A DNA stretch of 64,000 bases from Atrichornis clamosus (taxonomy: Eukaryota > Chordata > Aves > Passeriformes > Menuridae), in contig WBMZ01015305.1 in assembly GCA_013400975.1 (NCBI GenBank), positions 1 through 64,000 on the forward strand, read 5' to 3'. The notes beneath the pieces were generated by a model. The model searched no databases, was not told the origin of the DNA, and saw only the letters and a program-made list of their open reading frames with translations. Each line of letters begins with the position of its first letter. The first letter of the stretch is position 1. Below are positions 22,731 to 32,935 of this stretch, one piece after another. Position numbers and translations under genes: made by a program.

Positions 22731-24080
22731 GCTGCAGGGACCTGGGGTAAAAATACAGGGAAGGAGATGGAAAACAGTGTAAACGAGTGGCATGAGGGAA
22801 GGGTGGGATCCAAACAGGCCTCTGGACCCTTGGAGAGACACTGTCTGCAGCAGCATTTATAGGTATGACACGGTTTTTAACTCTTAGGTTTGCCTGGTAC
22901 TGGCTCTCCTAATCTTGGAAACCCAGCTTGTGACCTGGCTTCCCCAGCTCCTGCGGGGTTCCAGGAGGGACGTCACCTCCTTTCCTGTGCTCCACTGCTA
23001 CACGTGCTTCATCCTCCTAGGGAGGGGGGAAACCTTCCAGCCCCTGGCTTGGGAGCCAGCTCCTTATTGAAGGGAAATAAACTTGCCCAAAGCAATGATG
23101 AGCGAAGTATAGTCTGAACTGGTATTGCTGAGATGTTGTGTCTCTGCTCTGACCAGGGAATGATCACTTAATCTTCTCTCTGAGCTACTTTAGGCTAAGC
23201 TCCTCTGGAGGAAACAGCTTTGCTGCTTCTTGAAACTTTGATGCACCCTAAGAAAAAAAAACCTAAGAATTTTTAGCAATTTAACGGGAGAAAAACAAAG
23301 CCTTGATTTGAAAAGTATGTAACTCAAATACTTGTTGCTGCAGCATTAGTGTGAGCTTGCAGTGAGGGGAGCTTCTTGGGTTTTCTTCTACGTGTGAGGT
23401 GGATCATGAAATTCCAGGTACTCTGCCACTGTATCTTCTATGTAAGTGCAGTGCAGACTCTGTAAGATGAAGTTTTAGCTGTCTGTCCTGTCGCTGCTCA
23501 TTAGCAGTTGGTTCAGCTGTATTCTCATCCAGCAATTGCCAGCAGGGAGCCAGAAGTATTTTTGGAATACTCTTGATGAAGTGCAGCCCCTTTGGGTTTG
23601 GGGACAAAGGCTGGGCTAATCAGACAAGTGCAGGAAAAGAGATGGAGCTATTCTCTCACTGAGTTTTTTGTTCCTTTCCAGGTGCTGATGACATCTCTAT
23701 ATTGATTTCTCTCTTCCTATGGGGAATATATACCTAGGAGTGTGTTACGGTGATTTCCCCTTAACAGGAGAAGGCACTTTGTTCTGTTAAGGAAGTAGGA
23801 AAAGCAGCTCTGTTGCTTCATGCACTAATTTTTGAGCACTGCCTAGATGTGCTGTGATTGTGCTGTAGATTGACTAATCATTTTTTAAATGACTTGCAAA
23901 GTCAAGTTCTGGCAGTGAGATACTGAGCAACTCCAGTGCTGTTGTTAATGTTGATGAACTTGTACTAAGCAACAACAAAGCATCCTGAGGGCGTATATGA
24001 TACATGACTGTATAGAAATCACAAATTAGTATGTAAGCCCAAGGGTTGGTTTAATAAAGTTGATGGTCTCTGAAAAATCT
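22430..24080 (+). ncRNA. Probable non-coding host transcript of the SNORD7-type snoRNA
   Basis: This unit is inferred from parts. There is a rightward CpG-island promoter, an acceptor-like ttttaactcttag at about 22876-22888, and another (aatttttag) ending at 23276. The second is about 80 bases after the snoRNA, the usual spacing for intron-encoded C/D snoRNAs. An AATAAA follows at 24053-24058. No conserved open frame runs through it. The ends and exon boundaries are guesses. RNA evidence would show whether the snoRNA is intronic or independently transcribed. Confidence 0.35.
23085..23195 (+). ncRNA. SNORD7: C/D-box snoRNA guiding U6 A47 2'-O-methylation (SNORD7 class)
   Basis: The C box ATGATGA is at 23095-23101 and the D box CTGA at 23180-23183. 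Immediately before D, TAATCTTCTCT (23169-23179) is perfectly complementary to U6 snRNA nucleotides 43-53. The fifth base upstream of box D (T23175) pairs with U6 A47, exactly as the D+5 rule for mgU6-47/SNORD7 requires. The flanks form a terminal stem: 23085-23092 (GCCcAAAG) pairs with 23188-23195 (CTTTaGGC) with one mismatch. An internal CTGA at 23114-23117 and TGAGATG at 23129-23135 fit D' and C'. The C-to-D span of 89 bases agrees with the roughly 97-nt human RNA. As I recall, human SNORD7 lies between the Schlafen cluster and PEX12, so the position also fits. U6 was recalled from memory. Confidence 0.85.
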
Positions 24081-24089
24081 TCTCTTGTC

Positions 24090-26090
24090 TATCTTTAGCC
24101 CATCGTGGTTTTAAGAACACTGTTACAAAGTAGATAAATGGGAATTTTTCTATAACCCCTGTTGGTTTTGTAGCTTCATTTTAGAGCAAGAAACCTGATA
24201 AATGGGTATTTATTTGGCTGCTAAGGACAGGAAGTTTTAAAGGAGCCAAATCCAAGTAGGCATTGTGAGCCCTCTACAGGAACACAAAAAATCTGCCAGG
24301 TAACTGCTGAGCCTGTCACCATTGCGAGTTTAATGCCTGTTACTCAGCTAGGTTTTAAAGGGCAATTTTATGTGTAAAAGAGTAATTACAGCTGCTCAGA
24401 ACTGAGGTTTAGATGTGAGTAGTTCTGTGCAGGCCTTGGAGTTGGCCATATCGAAGTTTGGCAGGGACAAAGTGCAGTGGGGCATGGAAAGCAGCTAGGG
24501 CCTGGCAGGCGGGCACCTGGTGGGCATTTTGGGGAGAGGAACAGATTAATCCTGGGAGAAGGAGCTGTAGAGATCCTGGAGCAGTGTGGGATCAGGTCTT
24601 GCTGTTCAGCCACTGGTGAATCCTGGATCAGAGGGAGGATGGTGCAGAACCTGTCCAAGAGCCCTGCAGTGCTGGTGGGTGAGTCAGCACTGGTCAGTCT
24701 GTCCCAGGCCTGCCCAGCTTCTCCCTGAGCAGCAGACAGATAACTTGGAATGTATAGGAAGGATAAAAGGAAAATAAACCTATCCTGAAGTGGAATCATC
24801 AGTTAAATGATCATTTAAATGAGCAGTTGCACTGGAGTAACCAGGACATAAACATCCAGCCCAAAGCCAGCCCCATAAAAAGTGATTTGAAACCTCAGAA
24901 AATCTCACTTTGATGTGCTTGTTCTTCTAGTAAGATGTGTGTGCTCTTACTGGCTCTCTAAAGGAAGAGAGGTGTCCATGGATCCTGTAGCTACTGGAGA
25001 AGGAAGAAATGAGAGGTTTTATTATTCCATAGTGGCACAGGTAGAAGGGTAAGGAAGGTGTACGGAGATAATAAAGCATCAGGAACAAATCTCGTTTATT
25101 ACAGGGGTTTTTCAAAGCATCTTTGGGAGGATGCAAATTACTGTATTTTCCCGCATTATTCAATAACTGTACTCTCTTGCTTACAGGTGAGGGAGGATAT
25201 TGGAGATTTTTATCTTCTGAAGCAGAGCTAAAGTGGAGGGAAAAATGAGATGCCTGGTTCAGTGGATTAAATGTTGGAAGATATCTTAATATAGAAAGAC
25301 CAAAGTGGGATCCTGTTCTCCCCTGTACTTTGTACAGCAAACTTGGCTCTTGTATTCTCTAAGCACTGTCACAATGATATCTGGAGCACTGCTGCTCCCT
25401 AGAGTCAGGAAAACAACCTTCCATCCTGAAAAATCAGGTGTCAAGCAAGAGCTAACCATGTCACACGGGTTTTCTTTCCTCCTGTGTTCAGTGAAAGGAT
25501 GTTTTGTTAGGATATGAATGTGCTACATGGCTGGGACTGGAATAATTGCAATATAATGCTTAGACATGAAAGATTCTCAGCTTACAAAATGCTAATCTTA
25601 CATCCACTATCATCACGTGAGAAGGTGAAAGCAGCTTTAGTCTTGTCTCTCTTATGTAAATAGAGCCCCCAGAGGAGCATACTGTTTTTCCAATAACCAG
25701 AAAAGAATTAAATTAGGTTCTCAATCAAGAAAGAATTTTGCTTTATAAAAGCAGAATGCAAAGACTTACTTAACAATAAACCACTCTCATCAGTTGGCAG
25801 TTTCTGTTTTAATCTGGTTTGTCACTTTTGTGCAGAAAATGTCACATCCCTCTTGTTCCTTTAAAGAATCAAAAGTCTTAATTTAGAACCGTTGATGGGA
25901 ATTAGGAGGGTGGTGTTCTCAATTCCAAGGTGAAGAGCCTGAAAATTCAGGAGACTGAAGAGCAGCATGACCAGAGCAGAGGTTTAAGCCTTTCTCCACC
26001 TCTGACAAGGACCAGTGTCAGAGCTCACCCTGGGCAGCACGAGGGCCTGGAAAGCTGCTCAGGGAGGAAAAACTTGCCTGGAGATCTTCC
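24090..26090. other. Non-coding interval before the PEX12 3' end
   Basis: I recognise no exon, repeat family or RNA here. A reverse-strand ATTAAA (plus-strand TTTAAT at 26098-26103), 330 bases beyond the PEX12 stop, may be the PEX12 poly(A) signal. The mammalian Schlafen genes would be expected in this interval but are absent. Confidence 0.45.
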
Positions 26091-26429
26091 CTACCTCTTT
26101 AATTTGCTGGCTCATGCCCTCGAGCAGAACTTTTACCAATGCTGGTCTTTGATCCTCACATCTGCATTCTTATCCAAATTAATGTTTCTTCCCTTTCAGC
26201 TGGTCTTTTTAAGGCATTTCTGTGCCAGCTGACAGACTGTGGCTGTCAGATCCCCCTGGAACTGCCACAGGGTGTTTGAACAAGGGGAGAGCCTTGGCAG
26301 AACGTGCGAAGGCAGCAAAGCTGATGAACCACAGAGTTCAAAGCAGCTTGAGAGCTCACAGGTGAGCCGTGGCGGTCGGATGTCTTCCATGGGATGTAAG
26401 AAGGGGTGGTGGAAGCTCCCAGGAGCCTT

Positions 26430-28546
26430 TCAGCTCTCGGGAGAGTACAGTTTGACCAGGTGCTGCAGCTCTGTGGCATAACCTGTGACGGGGCAGCGCT
26501 GGTGAGTCTTCACATAACCGTAGATGCAGCGGTAGCAGAACACAAAGCCGGACGTGGCCAGGGCCGTGGCGTTCACGCGGATCTTGCGGCACAGAGGGCA
26601 CACGGTCTTCAGTTTGGGCAGCAGAGCTGAGCTGGCCTCGTGGTCCAGGTGCACAGGGGGTGGGGGAGTTGGGAGCGCTGTCAGAGACTTGATGGTCTCC
26701 TGGTTTTCCGAGGAGTACCACCAGTCCAGGAACTGGAGGAAGAACACGCTGACGGACAGTCCGGTGGACAGGGAGAAGGCAATGCCACCCAGAGCTTTCC
26801 TCAGGGCCAGCTGCACTCGTGATGTAAAGCTGTAGCAAAGAGAAGTAGGGAGAGATGGTTACTGCTGCACATTTATCCACCTAGAAACCATGGGAAAAAG
26901 CATTTGGGGAGTCACTGCTTCATACAGCTCCTTAATGCTAAGTAAGCTGGTCAGCGTGTCCCGTGTTTGTAACGAGGCACTTATTAGGATGTTTCAAATT
27001 CTTTATATTTTAAGAAAGATCCAAATCCTGTTTTGTTCAGAAGTCTAAATCAGAAGAGTTTGGATTGAGGGGACCTGGACCACAGAGTGTTTCACTCCTG
27101 GATCACCATTTCACAGGATATTAAGTGTGCTCATGAATAGCTGCTGCTCAGGGAAATCAAAGAATTAAGTTTTGATCCTTTTAGCAACATTGCTCAGTCT
27201 ACTTCTCCTGTTGGAAAAGTGCGAGGGAAGGCTGAACAGAATAAAGGCTTGTGTGCCCCCAAACGCTGCAATTTTATTACCACAAAATCCTTTTAAGCTA
27301 ATCCCTGCTACTTATTTCCTTATTTTCACTAACAATACACCCTTTTGGAGCACATTTTGCCAGAGAGAACTTTCATCTTGAATTTTTGGAGAACAAGGCA
27401 CTTTTACTTGCAGCCATCACCTTTAAATTAACACACTCACGGAATCTCCTGGAGAGCAGCTGAGCCAGGTTCTGACATACCTGTGTGTTTGATTTGAGGT
27501 GGTTTCAGCCCATTTCCTCTCCAGGGCCTGGATATCCTCTGGAGTCAGCCTGACTAGGCGAACACCAGCCAGCCTCAGCATGGGGGAATGATGCTCAGCT
27601 TTCCCGAGGATGTAGCAGAGTTGCTGGATAAGAAACCAGCCCTCCCAGGTCATGTTTACAAAGGGGTAGGCAGCTAGAAAGGCTCTGTAGAAGCGCTTCC
27701 AGGATGACGATGGAGGGTGGATGGAGTACTCATCCTCTTCCCTCAGGCTGGACACCAGTTTCTCCAGCTTTCCTTTCAGGTAAGGAACAAGAACCAGCAG
27801 GAGCAGAGACTTCCAGTGCTGCCTCTTTGGCAGGCCAGCTGTGGCCAGAGGCTGCTGTTTGCCATTTCCCATCGGGATCCTCTTCAAGCTATAGAAGTTC
27901 TCGGAGAAGGATGCGCTGCAGTTGGCCAGGTAGTGCTGCTGGAGCAGCAAATCCAGAAGGACGTAGATCTCATCAAACCAGCGCCACAGGAAGCCGTATC
28001 GGCCAGGATTAGACTCAGCAAGCACCTGTTGTGAAAGAGACATAAACCAAAAGGAATCACAGAATGGTTTGGGTTGGAAGGGGCATTTAAACCATTTGGT
28101 TCCACTCCCTGCCATGGACAGGGACACCTTCCGCTAGACCAGGTCGCTCCAAGCCCTGTCCAGCCTGGATTTGGACACTTCCAGGGATGGGGCAGCCACA
28201 GCTTCTCTGGGCAACCTTTGCCAGGGCCTCCCCCCCTTACAGGGAAGGACCTGAAAGCGGAGTAATGTGCTAAATTATAAACTACAGCAGCTATAAGTCA
28301 TGCCTCTAGTTCACAACACAAGCCAGGTGGGTCACAACTGTCCCGCTGCTTGTGAGTGCGGCCGGAGGTACATCCCGTTCCCCCTCCTCTCCCCTCACCC
28401 GCGGCCCGCCTCGCCCTCACCTTAACCAGGTGCTGCAGGGCGGGTTTCACGGCGGACATCAGACTGTCCTGGGCCACCGCCTCGAACACGGACGGTCGGT
28501 CCCCGCCGGCCGGGGCGGCCGTGAGGTGCGCGCCCACCTCCGCCAT
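26430..28546 (-). CDS. PEX12: PEX12, peroxisomal RING E3 ligase subunit, complete
   Basis: PEX12 is a peroxisomal membrane RING protein that works with PEX2 and PEX10 to ubiquitinate and recycle the import receptor PEX5. Three coding exons join in phase: 28546-28421, 28025-27481 and 26829-26430 (stop). They encode 356 aa against 359 in human. The N-terminal half carries hydrophobic helices of the PEX2/10/12 membrane channel. A further hydrophobic stretch lies at about residues 238-260, followed by a proline-rich linker and the C-terminal RING with cysteines at 301, 304, 322, 325 and 336. As in other PEX12 proteins this is a degenerate RING lacking a full zinc-ligand set. The start is firm because M-A-E-V-G-A-H aligns with human; a longer upstream frame on this strand is only GC-rich promoter sequence. 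The linker around residues 216-230 is the most diverged part. Intron 1 contains a CR1 fragment. Confidence 0.97.
28056..28256 (-). mobile_element. CR1 LINE 3' fragment in PEX12 intron 1
   Basis: The plus strand reads tcacagaatggtttgggttg, then a form of 'ctgccatggacagggacacc' and 'ggacacttccagggatggggcagcc', the complement of the standard CR1 3' region. It is 5'-truncated. It lies in the same direction as PEX12, about 30 bases upstream of its exon 2. Confidence 0.88.
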
Positions 28547-28800
28547 GACACCGCCGTGCCGCCCCGCCACCAGAGGGCGCCCCCGCCTCGCCCCGCCGGA
28601 CGCCGCTCCGCCCCTCCTCCCGGAAGCGCGGACCGCCGGCGCTCCTCCCGCTCCCGCCGCTCTATGGTGACGGGGCGCGGCCGCTCTGGGCGGGGGAGGG
28701 TTTGATCTCGCTGCTCGCGAGTCCGCCCGTCCCCATCGCTTCCGGTTCCGCCGCCGCCCCCGCAGCGGTGAGTCCGGTCCGTGAGTGGGGCCAGGGCGTG
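28350..28800. promoter_or_regulatory. Bidirectional CpG-island promoter of PEX12 and AP2B1
   Basis: The PEX12 start codon (28546, minus) and the AP2B1 first-exon donor (28767/28768, plus) lie 220 bases apart, head to head within one CpG island. ETS-type sites face each other: CCGGAAGC at about 28619-28626 and CTTCCGG at 28739-28745. A palindrome CTCGCGAG at 28714-28721 resembles the BANP-type TCTCGCGAGA motif. There is no TATA box. Human PEX12 and AP2B1 have the same divergent arrangement, consistent with joint housekeeping control. Confidence 0.8.
28650..28767 (+). other. AP2B1: AP2B1 non-coding first exon (5' boundary approximate)
   Basis: A strong donor GCG/GTGAGT at 28767/28768 in the CpG island, on the AP2B1 strand, matches a 5' UTR exon that would splice to the acceptor at 32914. 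The transcription start is not visible, so the left boundary is a guess. The resulting intron 1 is 4.1 kb. Confidence 0.6.
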
Positions 28801-29660
28801 AGCGGACTGGGAGAGGTGGGAGGGACACTGGGGAGGATACTGGGAGGAGATGGGAGTCACTGGTGGGGTACTGGGATAGTGCGGGGAGGGGCACTGGTGG
28901 AGTATTAGGAGGGGCTAGGGGGTGATGGGAGGGCGCTGGGAGGGGATACTGGGGGGAGACGACGGGTGGGGGTACTGGCATAAGGTGGGGAGGGGCACTG
29001 GGGGGCGGCTGGGAGGGGATACTGGGAGAGGCGAGGGGTGCTGGTGAGGTCCTGGTGGGGTACAGGGAGGGGGAACTGGGATAGGATGGGAAGGGACACT
29101 GGGAGGCATCGGGAGGGGATACTGGGAGGAGGGACTGGATTAGAGTGGGGAGGGTCACTGATGAGGAACTGGGTTATGTACTGAAAGAGGATGGGGGGGT
29201 TACTGGGAGGACTGGGCAGGTGGGTGCAGAAGAGCTGGGAGGGGCACTGGAGGGGTGAGGGGTGGGGTCGCTGGTCCTTGGGAGGAGCCACTGGTCTGGG
29301 AGGCGGTGGTAGGGCAGGTGCTGGAGAGGAGGTGGTGCTGGTAGATGGACTGGGATGGGGTTTGATGGGACTGAGCACAGCGAGGTACTGGGATATTGGT
29401 GAGACTGGGTAGAGATGAGGGCTAGGTGCTGAGGAAGACTGGCCAGGCACTGCTGGTGCTGGGAATGCTGGGGGAGGGATCTGGGATTGGTGGGGAATGC
29501 TCTTGCAGCTGGAGGATACTGGGAGAGTTCTGGGGAATGCTGCTGAGGGTGAAGGGCTGGTGGACAGGGGGTTTGAGGGGGATACTGGGATGCCAGGCAA
29601 GAATGTGGGTGGGTGGGTGCTGTGGGTCCTGCTGGAGATGTGCGGGGGGCTGGCAGCAAA
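28790..29660 (+). repeat. G-rich minisatellite-like tract at the start of AP2B1 intron 1
   Basis: About 0.9 kb consists of imperfect, overlapping copies of motifs such as gggaggggatactgggag and ctggtggggtactggga, with variable spacing of roughly 15-40 bases. The plus strand is heavily G-biased and full of GGG runs, giving G-quadruplex and R-loop potential just downstream of a CpG-island promoter. Stop codons are scarce on the complementary strand, so long proline/serine-rich frames appear there by composition alone. Confidence 0.7.
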
Positions 29661-32600
29661 GCTGGGATGGGGATTCCAAGGAGTGGAGAGGTGACAGGAG
29701 GAACAGGGTGGAATGGAGAGCACCAAAGGGGTGTTTGGTTCCCAAGATGAAAACAAATTCCCTGCCCCAGCACAGGTGTCAGGGTTGCAGGCACTGCTCT
29801 CCCTCTGCCATCCATGTTCCATCATTCTGTTTGTTTTCCTGGTTCTCCAGTGTCCCTGGGCCACACTTGGGTTGTCATGCAGCTCCTTGAGAAGCTTTTC
29901 AGGAAAAATGGGTGGCACCACTTACGCTGGAGTTAAACCAGGGATCACTTGAGAGATTTAGGGATTGATGGTTTCAATGCCTGGGAGCTTGGCTCGATCC
30001 TGAGGCCCTTAAACCTGCCACCTTCCTGTTTATCCCTGTGTAGAATCAGTGCTGGGGAGCGGGTCAGGCTGGTTGGAGTCATGTGTGGGGTCAGGCAGGT
30101 GCTGGTCAGACGCAGGATCAGTTTTTCTGTGTGGTTTTGGGCTGAGGAGGCTTATCTTGCATTGGTTCAGTCTACATTTAAATGTCAAGTCACTGTTTAT
30201 AGCATTGCTGGAGCTTTCTGGAGCCAATCCTTTATTTTTTCATCTCCTGTTTGCTGAGTTGGATCAGGAGCCTTTTGCTGTCAGCTTTGAACACCTCTTA
30301 CCTGTTTCCATCTTAGCAAGTGCTGGACACACAACAAGAGTAAAGGGAGGCAATCTGAAGTAGGTTTTTTTCCTAAAGATACGAGCCTCTTCATGACGTT
30401 GTAATTTATCTTGGCTCTCCTCAGTTTAGATTTGTGTACGAGGAGCTGGAATTTTCTGCAGTTATACAAACAGCAGTGTTTTAACTATCTGGGTTGTTTT
30501 GGTTCCATTTGCTGTAAACCATGCTGAGATTGTTGGTGATGAGATAATACTCAGTGCTGCTGGCAAGCTGTCTCTCAACACTGTGCAAAGCAAGCTCTGA
30601 CATACATGAAGCAGCAATCTGTGTGCTCATGAGAGAAAGAGCTTTATCCTGTGCTGCACTTGGAATAGGGTAGCTTGGTTATTGACCTAAGTCAGCTCTC
30701 TTTTACATCTATCAAAGCAGGTTGTAAAGACATGGGCTGTGCTTGGCCCTGTCTGAGTGTTTCGAGGATTTTTCATGTTTCCAAGTATGTGATCTGAAGG
30801 GAGACAAGCAGCAAAATGTCCTGCCTTTGGGGTTTAATGACATCTCTGAAATTCGGCGGGGTTCCTTCCTCTCTGTGTGCAGCTTTGTGCAACTGGGATG
30901 ATGTTTATGGTGGGGAGGATTTTTTCCCCCCCTCGATTTTCTCTCTAATCTGCTGCTCTGGCCCCAGTTAAAGCTGTATTAGAGTAGCTCGGCTGGGCTG
31001 TGACCCTGGATGACAAATCCCCATAAAATGCAAACAAAGAACATCGGGGCCACGTTGAATGCTTTCTGCATGGCACTGTGCCAGGTGCTCTCGTAGAGAA
31101 AAACATTTTAAGTCTTCCTTTAAGCTCGGCTCAAATCCGAAGGACTGTGTCAGCAACAACATTGCAGCTGAGCACAGACCCTGATTTTAATTACAAAACA
31201 CGCCCCACAGCAGCCTCTGCTTTCAGGGGGCTGGGATATTTTTGCTGGAAAAATTGGACTGCTGTGGCTCATATGGCTTTCCCAACACAGCCTCTGTTTT
31301 GGAAGGAGGTTAAGCCTCCTCTGCAGGAGGAATATGCTTCCAGAGCTGTCTCCAGGCATGGTTTGATCTCCAGCTTGGCAGGAGCAGAAAGAGAGAGAAA
31401 TCAAACCAAACCCACTAATTCAGCCTAATTGGATGAGGTGGCAACCACACAGGCACAGGGCAGGCAGTAGCTTCAGGAAACTGGGAAAAGCAACAGGTTG
31501 TTCCTCATCCAATTGTTTGGCAATTGGGCAGGATGACCCCAGCATTGCCATGAGAAAAGGATGGAAATGTGGGCATTACCCCTCAACTGCTGCTGGGAAT
31601 ATAACTGCTGAGGTGTTAAACTGATCCGTGTGGACAGGGGAGAAAGGAATGGTGATGGCATTGGGGTTGTCTAAGGGATGAGGAAGGAAAGTGTTAAGGA
31701 ACAACAAGCTGCTTGCACTGCTGGGCAGTCCTGGAGTTCAAAGCTGTGCTGGTCCTTTTGTTGCTGAGCCAGCAAGACCTGCAGGGTTTAGAGGCAACAC
31801 AGAAAGCATTTAGGGAACAGATGATTTACTGCTTTGCTGGCAGCATTTAAGGTCATGGAAGGATGTGTAAGAAAAGGGGAATTGGGGGGGGGGGAATTAT
31901 AAAAAGGAGCAGAGAAACGGATAAATCCTTTTTGAGATGGTTTTAGGGTCATAGTTCCTAGCATTGATACAGACTTCCATAAAAAGCGGTAAAACTACCC
32001 AGTGCTCTGCTTGTTTTGAAAATTATTTAATGTTTGTCACAGAAGTAGCAATTGTAAGAATGAAATGATTGATATCCACATATGTTTGGGCTATCCCTGT
32101 ATTCTAAGGCATTAATTTAGTTCCATGGAGCAAGAGGAGTGCTGGTGGGACCACTCCTGTGGCTCAGCTGAGCACTTGCTGGTCCAACAGCATTTTTCCA
32201 TCCTGTCCACAAAAAAAAGCAGAGCAGCACTGAAATAATGAGCCTGTGTGTGTCTCAGAGGTGGGATGTCAGATCTTGGCAGAGAAAGGTTTCAATTTCA
32301 AGCTTGAGAGAACTGAAAACTAATGGCTTTTCTTTCCAAAAAAACGCTGTTTTGCATCTCCTGGGAACAAAAGAAGGGAAAGAAATGAAAGGCCTGGGGG
32401 TGGGTGCTGCAAGTGGGGTTAATTGTGCCTTCCATCAAGATGCAGCACAGGCTGATATCGTTAGGGGGAGATGACAGTTTCCTTTGTCTGGACTTCTCAC
32501 TGCCAGGCGAGATATTGAATGTGCTTTTCCTTGGAAAATGGGACTGTGTACCCAGGAAAGACAGCTGCAGAACACACCAGCATCTGCTGATTTTAAGGAG

Positions 32601-32935
32601 TTAAAAAAATGCCTTTTGCCTTCTGAGACTGAGAATCTGGGGAGCTGGGCCGAGCACCACTGCTTTCCCAGGCTGTTGTGTTTTCACCAACATTGCTCAT
32701 CCGAGCCCTTTAAATCCCTGGCTTTGCCAAGTAATAGCAGCAGCAGGTGCAGGATGAAGATTGGGGAACTTGTGGATATGAAGCTTTTCCTCCTTCCCTC
32801 ACGTTACTCACTCACCAACCGTCCTTACTCCGAGTTCCTGCCTCACAAACCGGGAGTTGCCACCAAACTGCATTTGGAGCTGACTGGTTCTTTTTTTATT
32901 ATTCTTATTCTCAGGTGTTTTAAGGAACTGGAACC

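Noticed and set aside
23095..23152. A shorter C/D snoRNA using the C box at 23095 and a CTGA at about 23149
   Set aside because: Its flanks do not form a terminal stem. The D box at 23180 gives both a stem and a perfect U6 guide.
28547..29158. An upstream in-frame extension of PEX12
   Set aside because: The extension is GC-rich promoter and repeat sequence. The PEX12 family start aligns at 28546.
28905..29921. A 338-residue open frame on the minus strand, proline/serine-rich
   Set aside because: It lies over the G-rich repeat of AP2B1 intron 1. Its complement is C-rich and almost free of stops, so long frames arise from composition; there is no domain or splice support.
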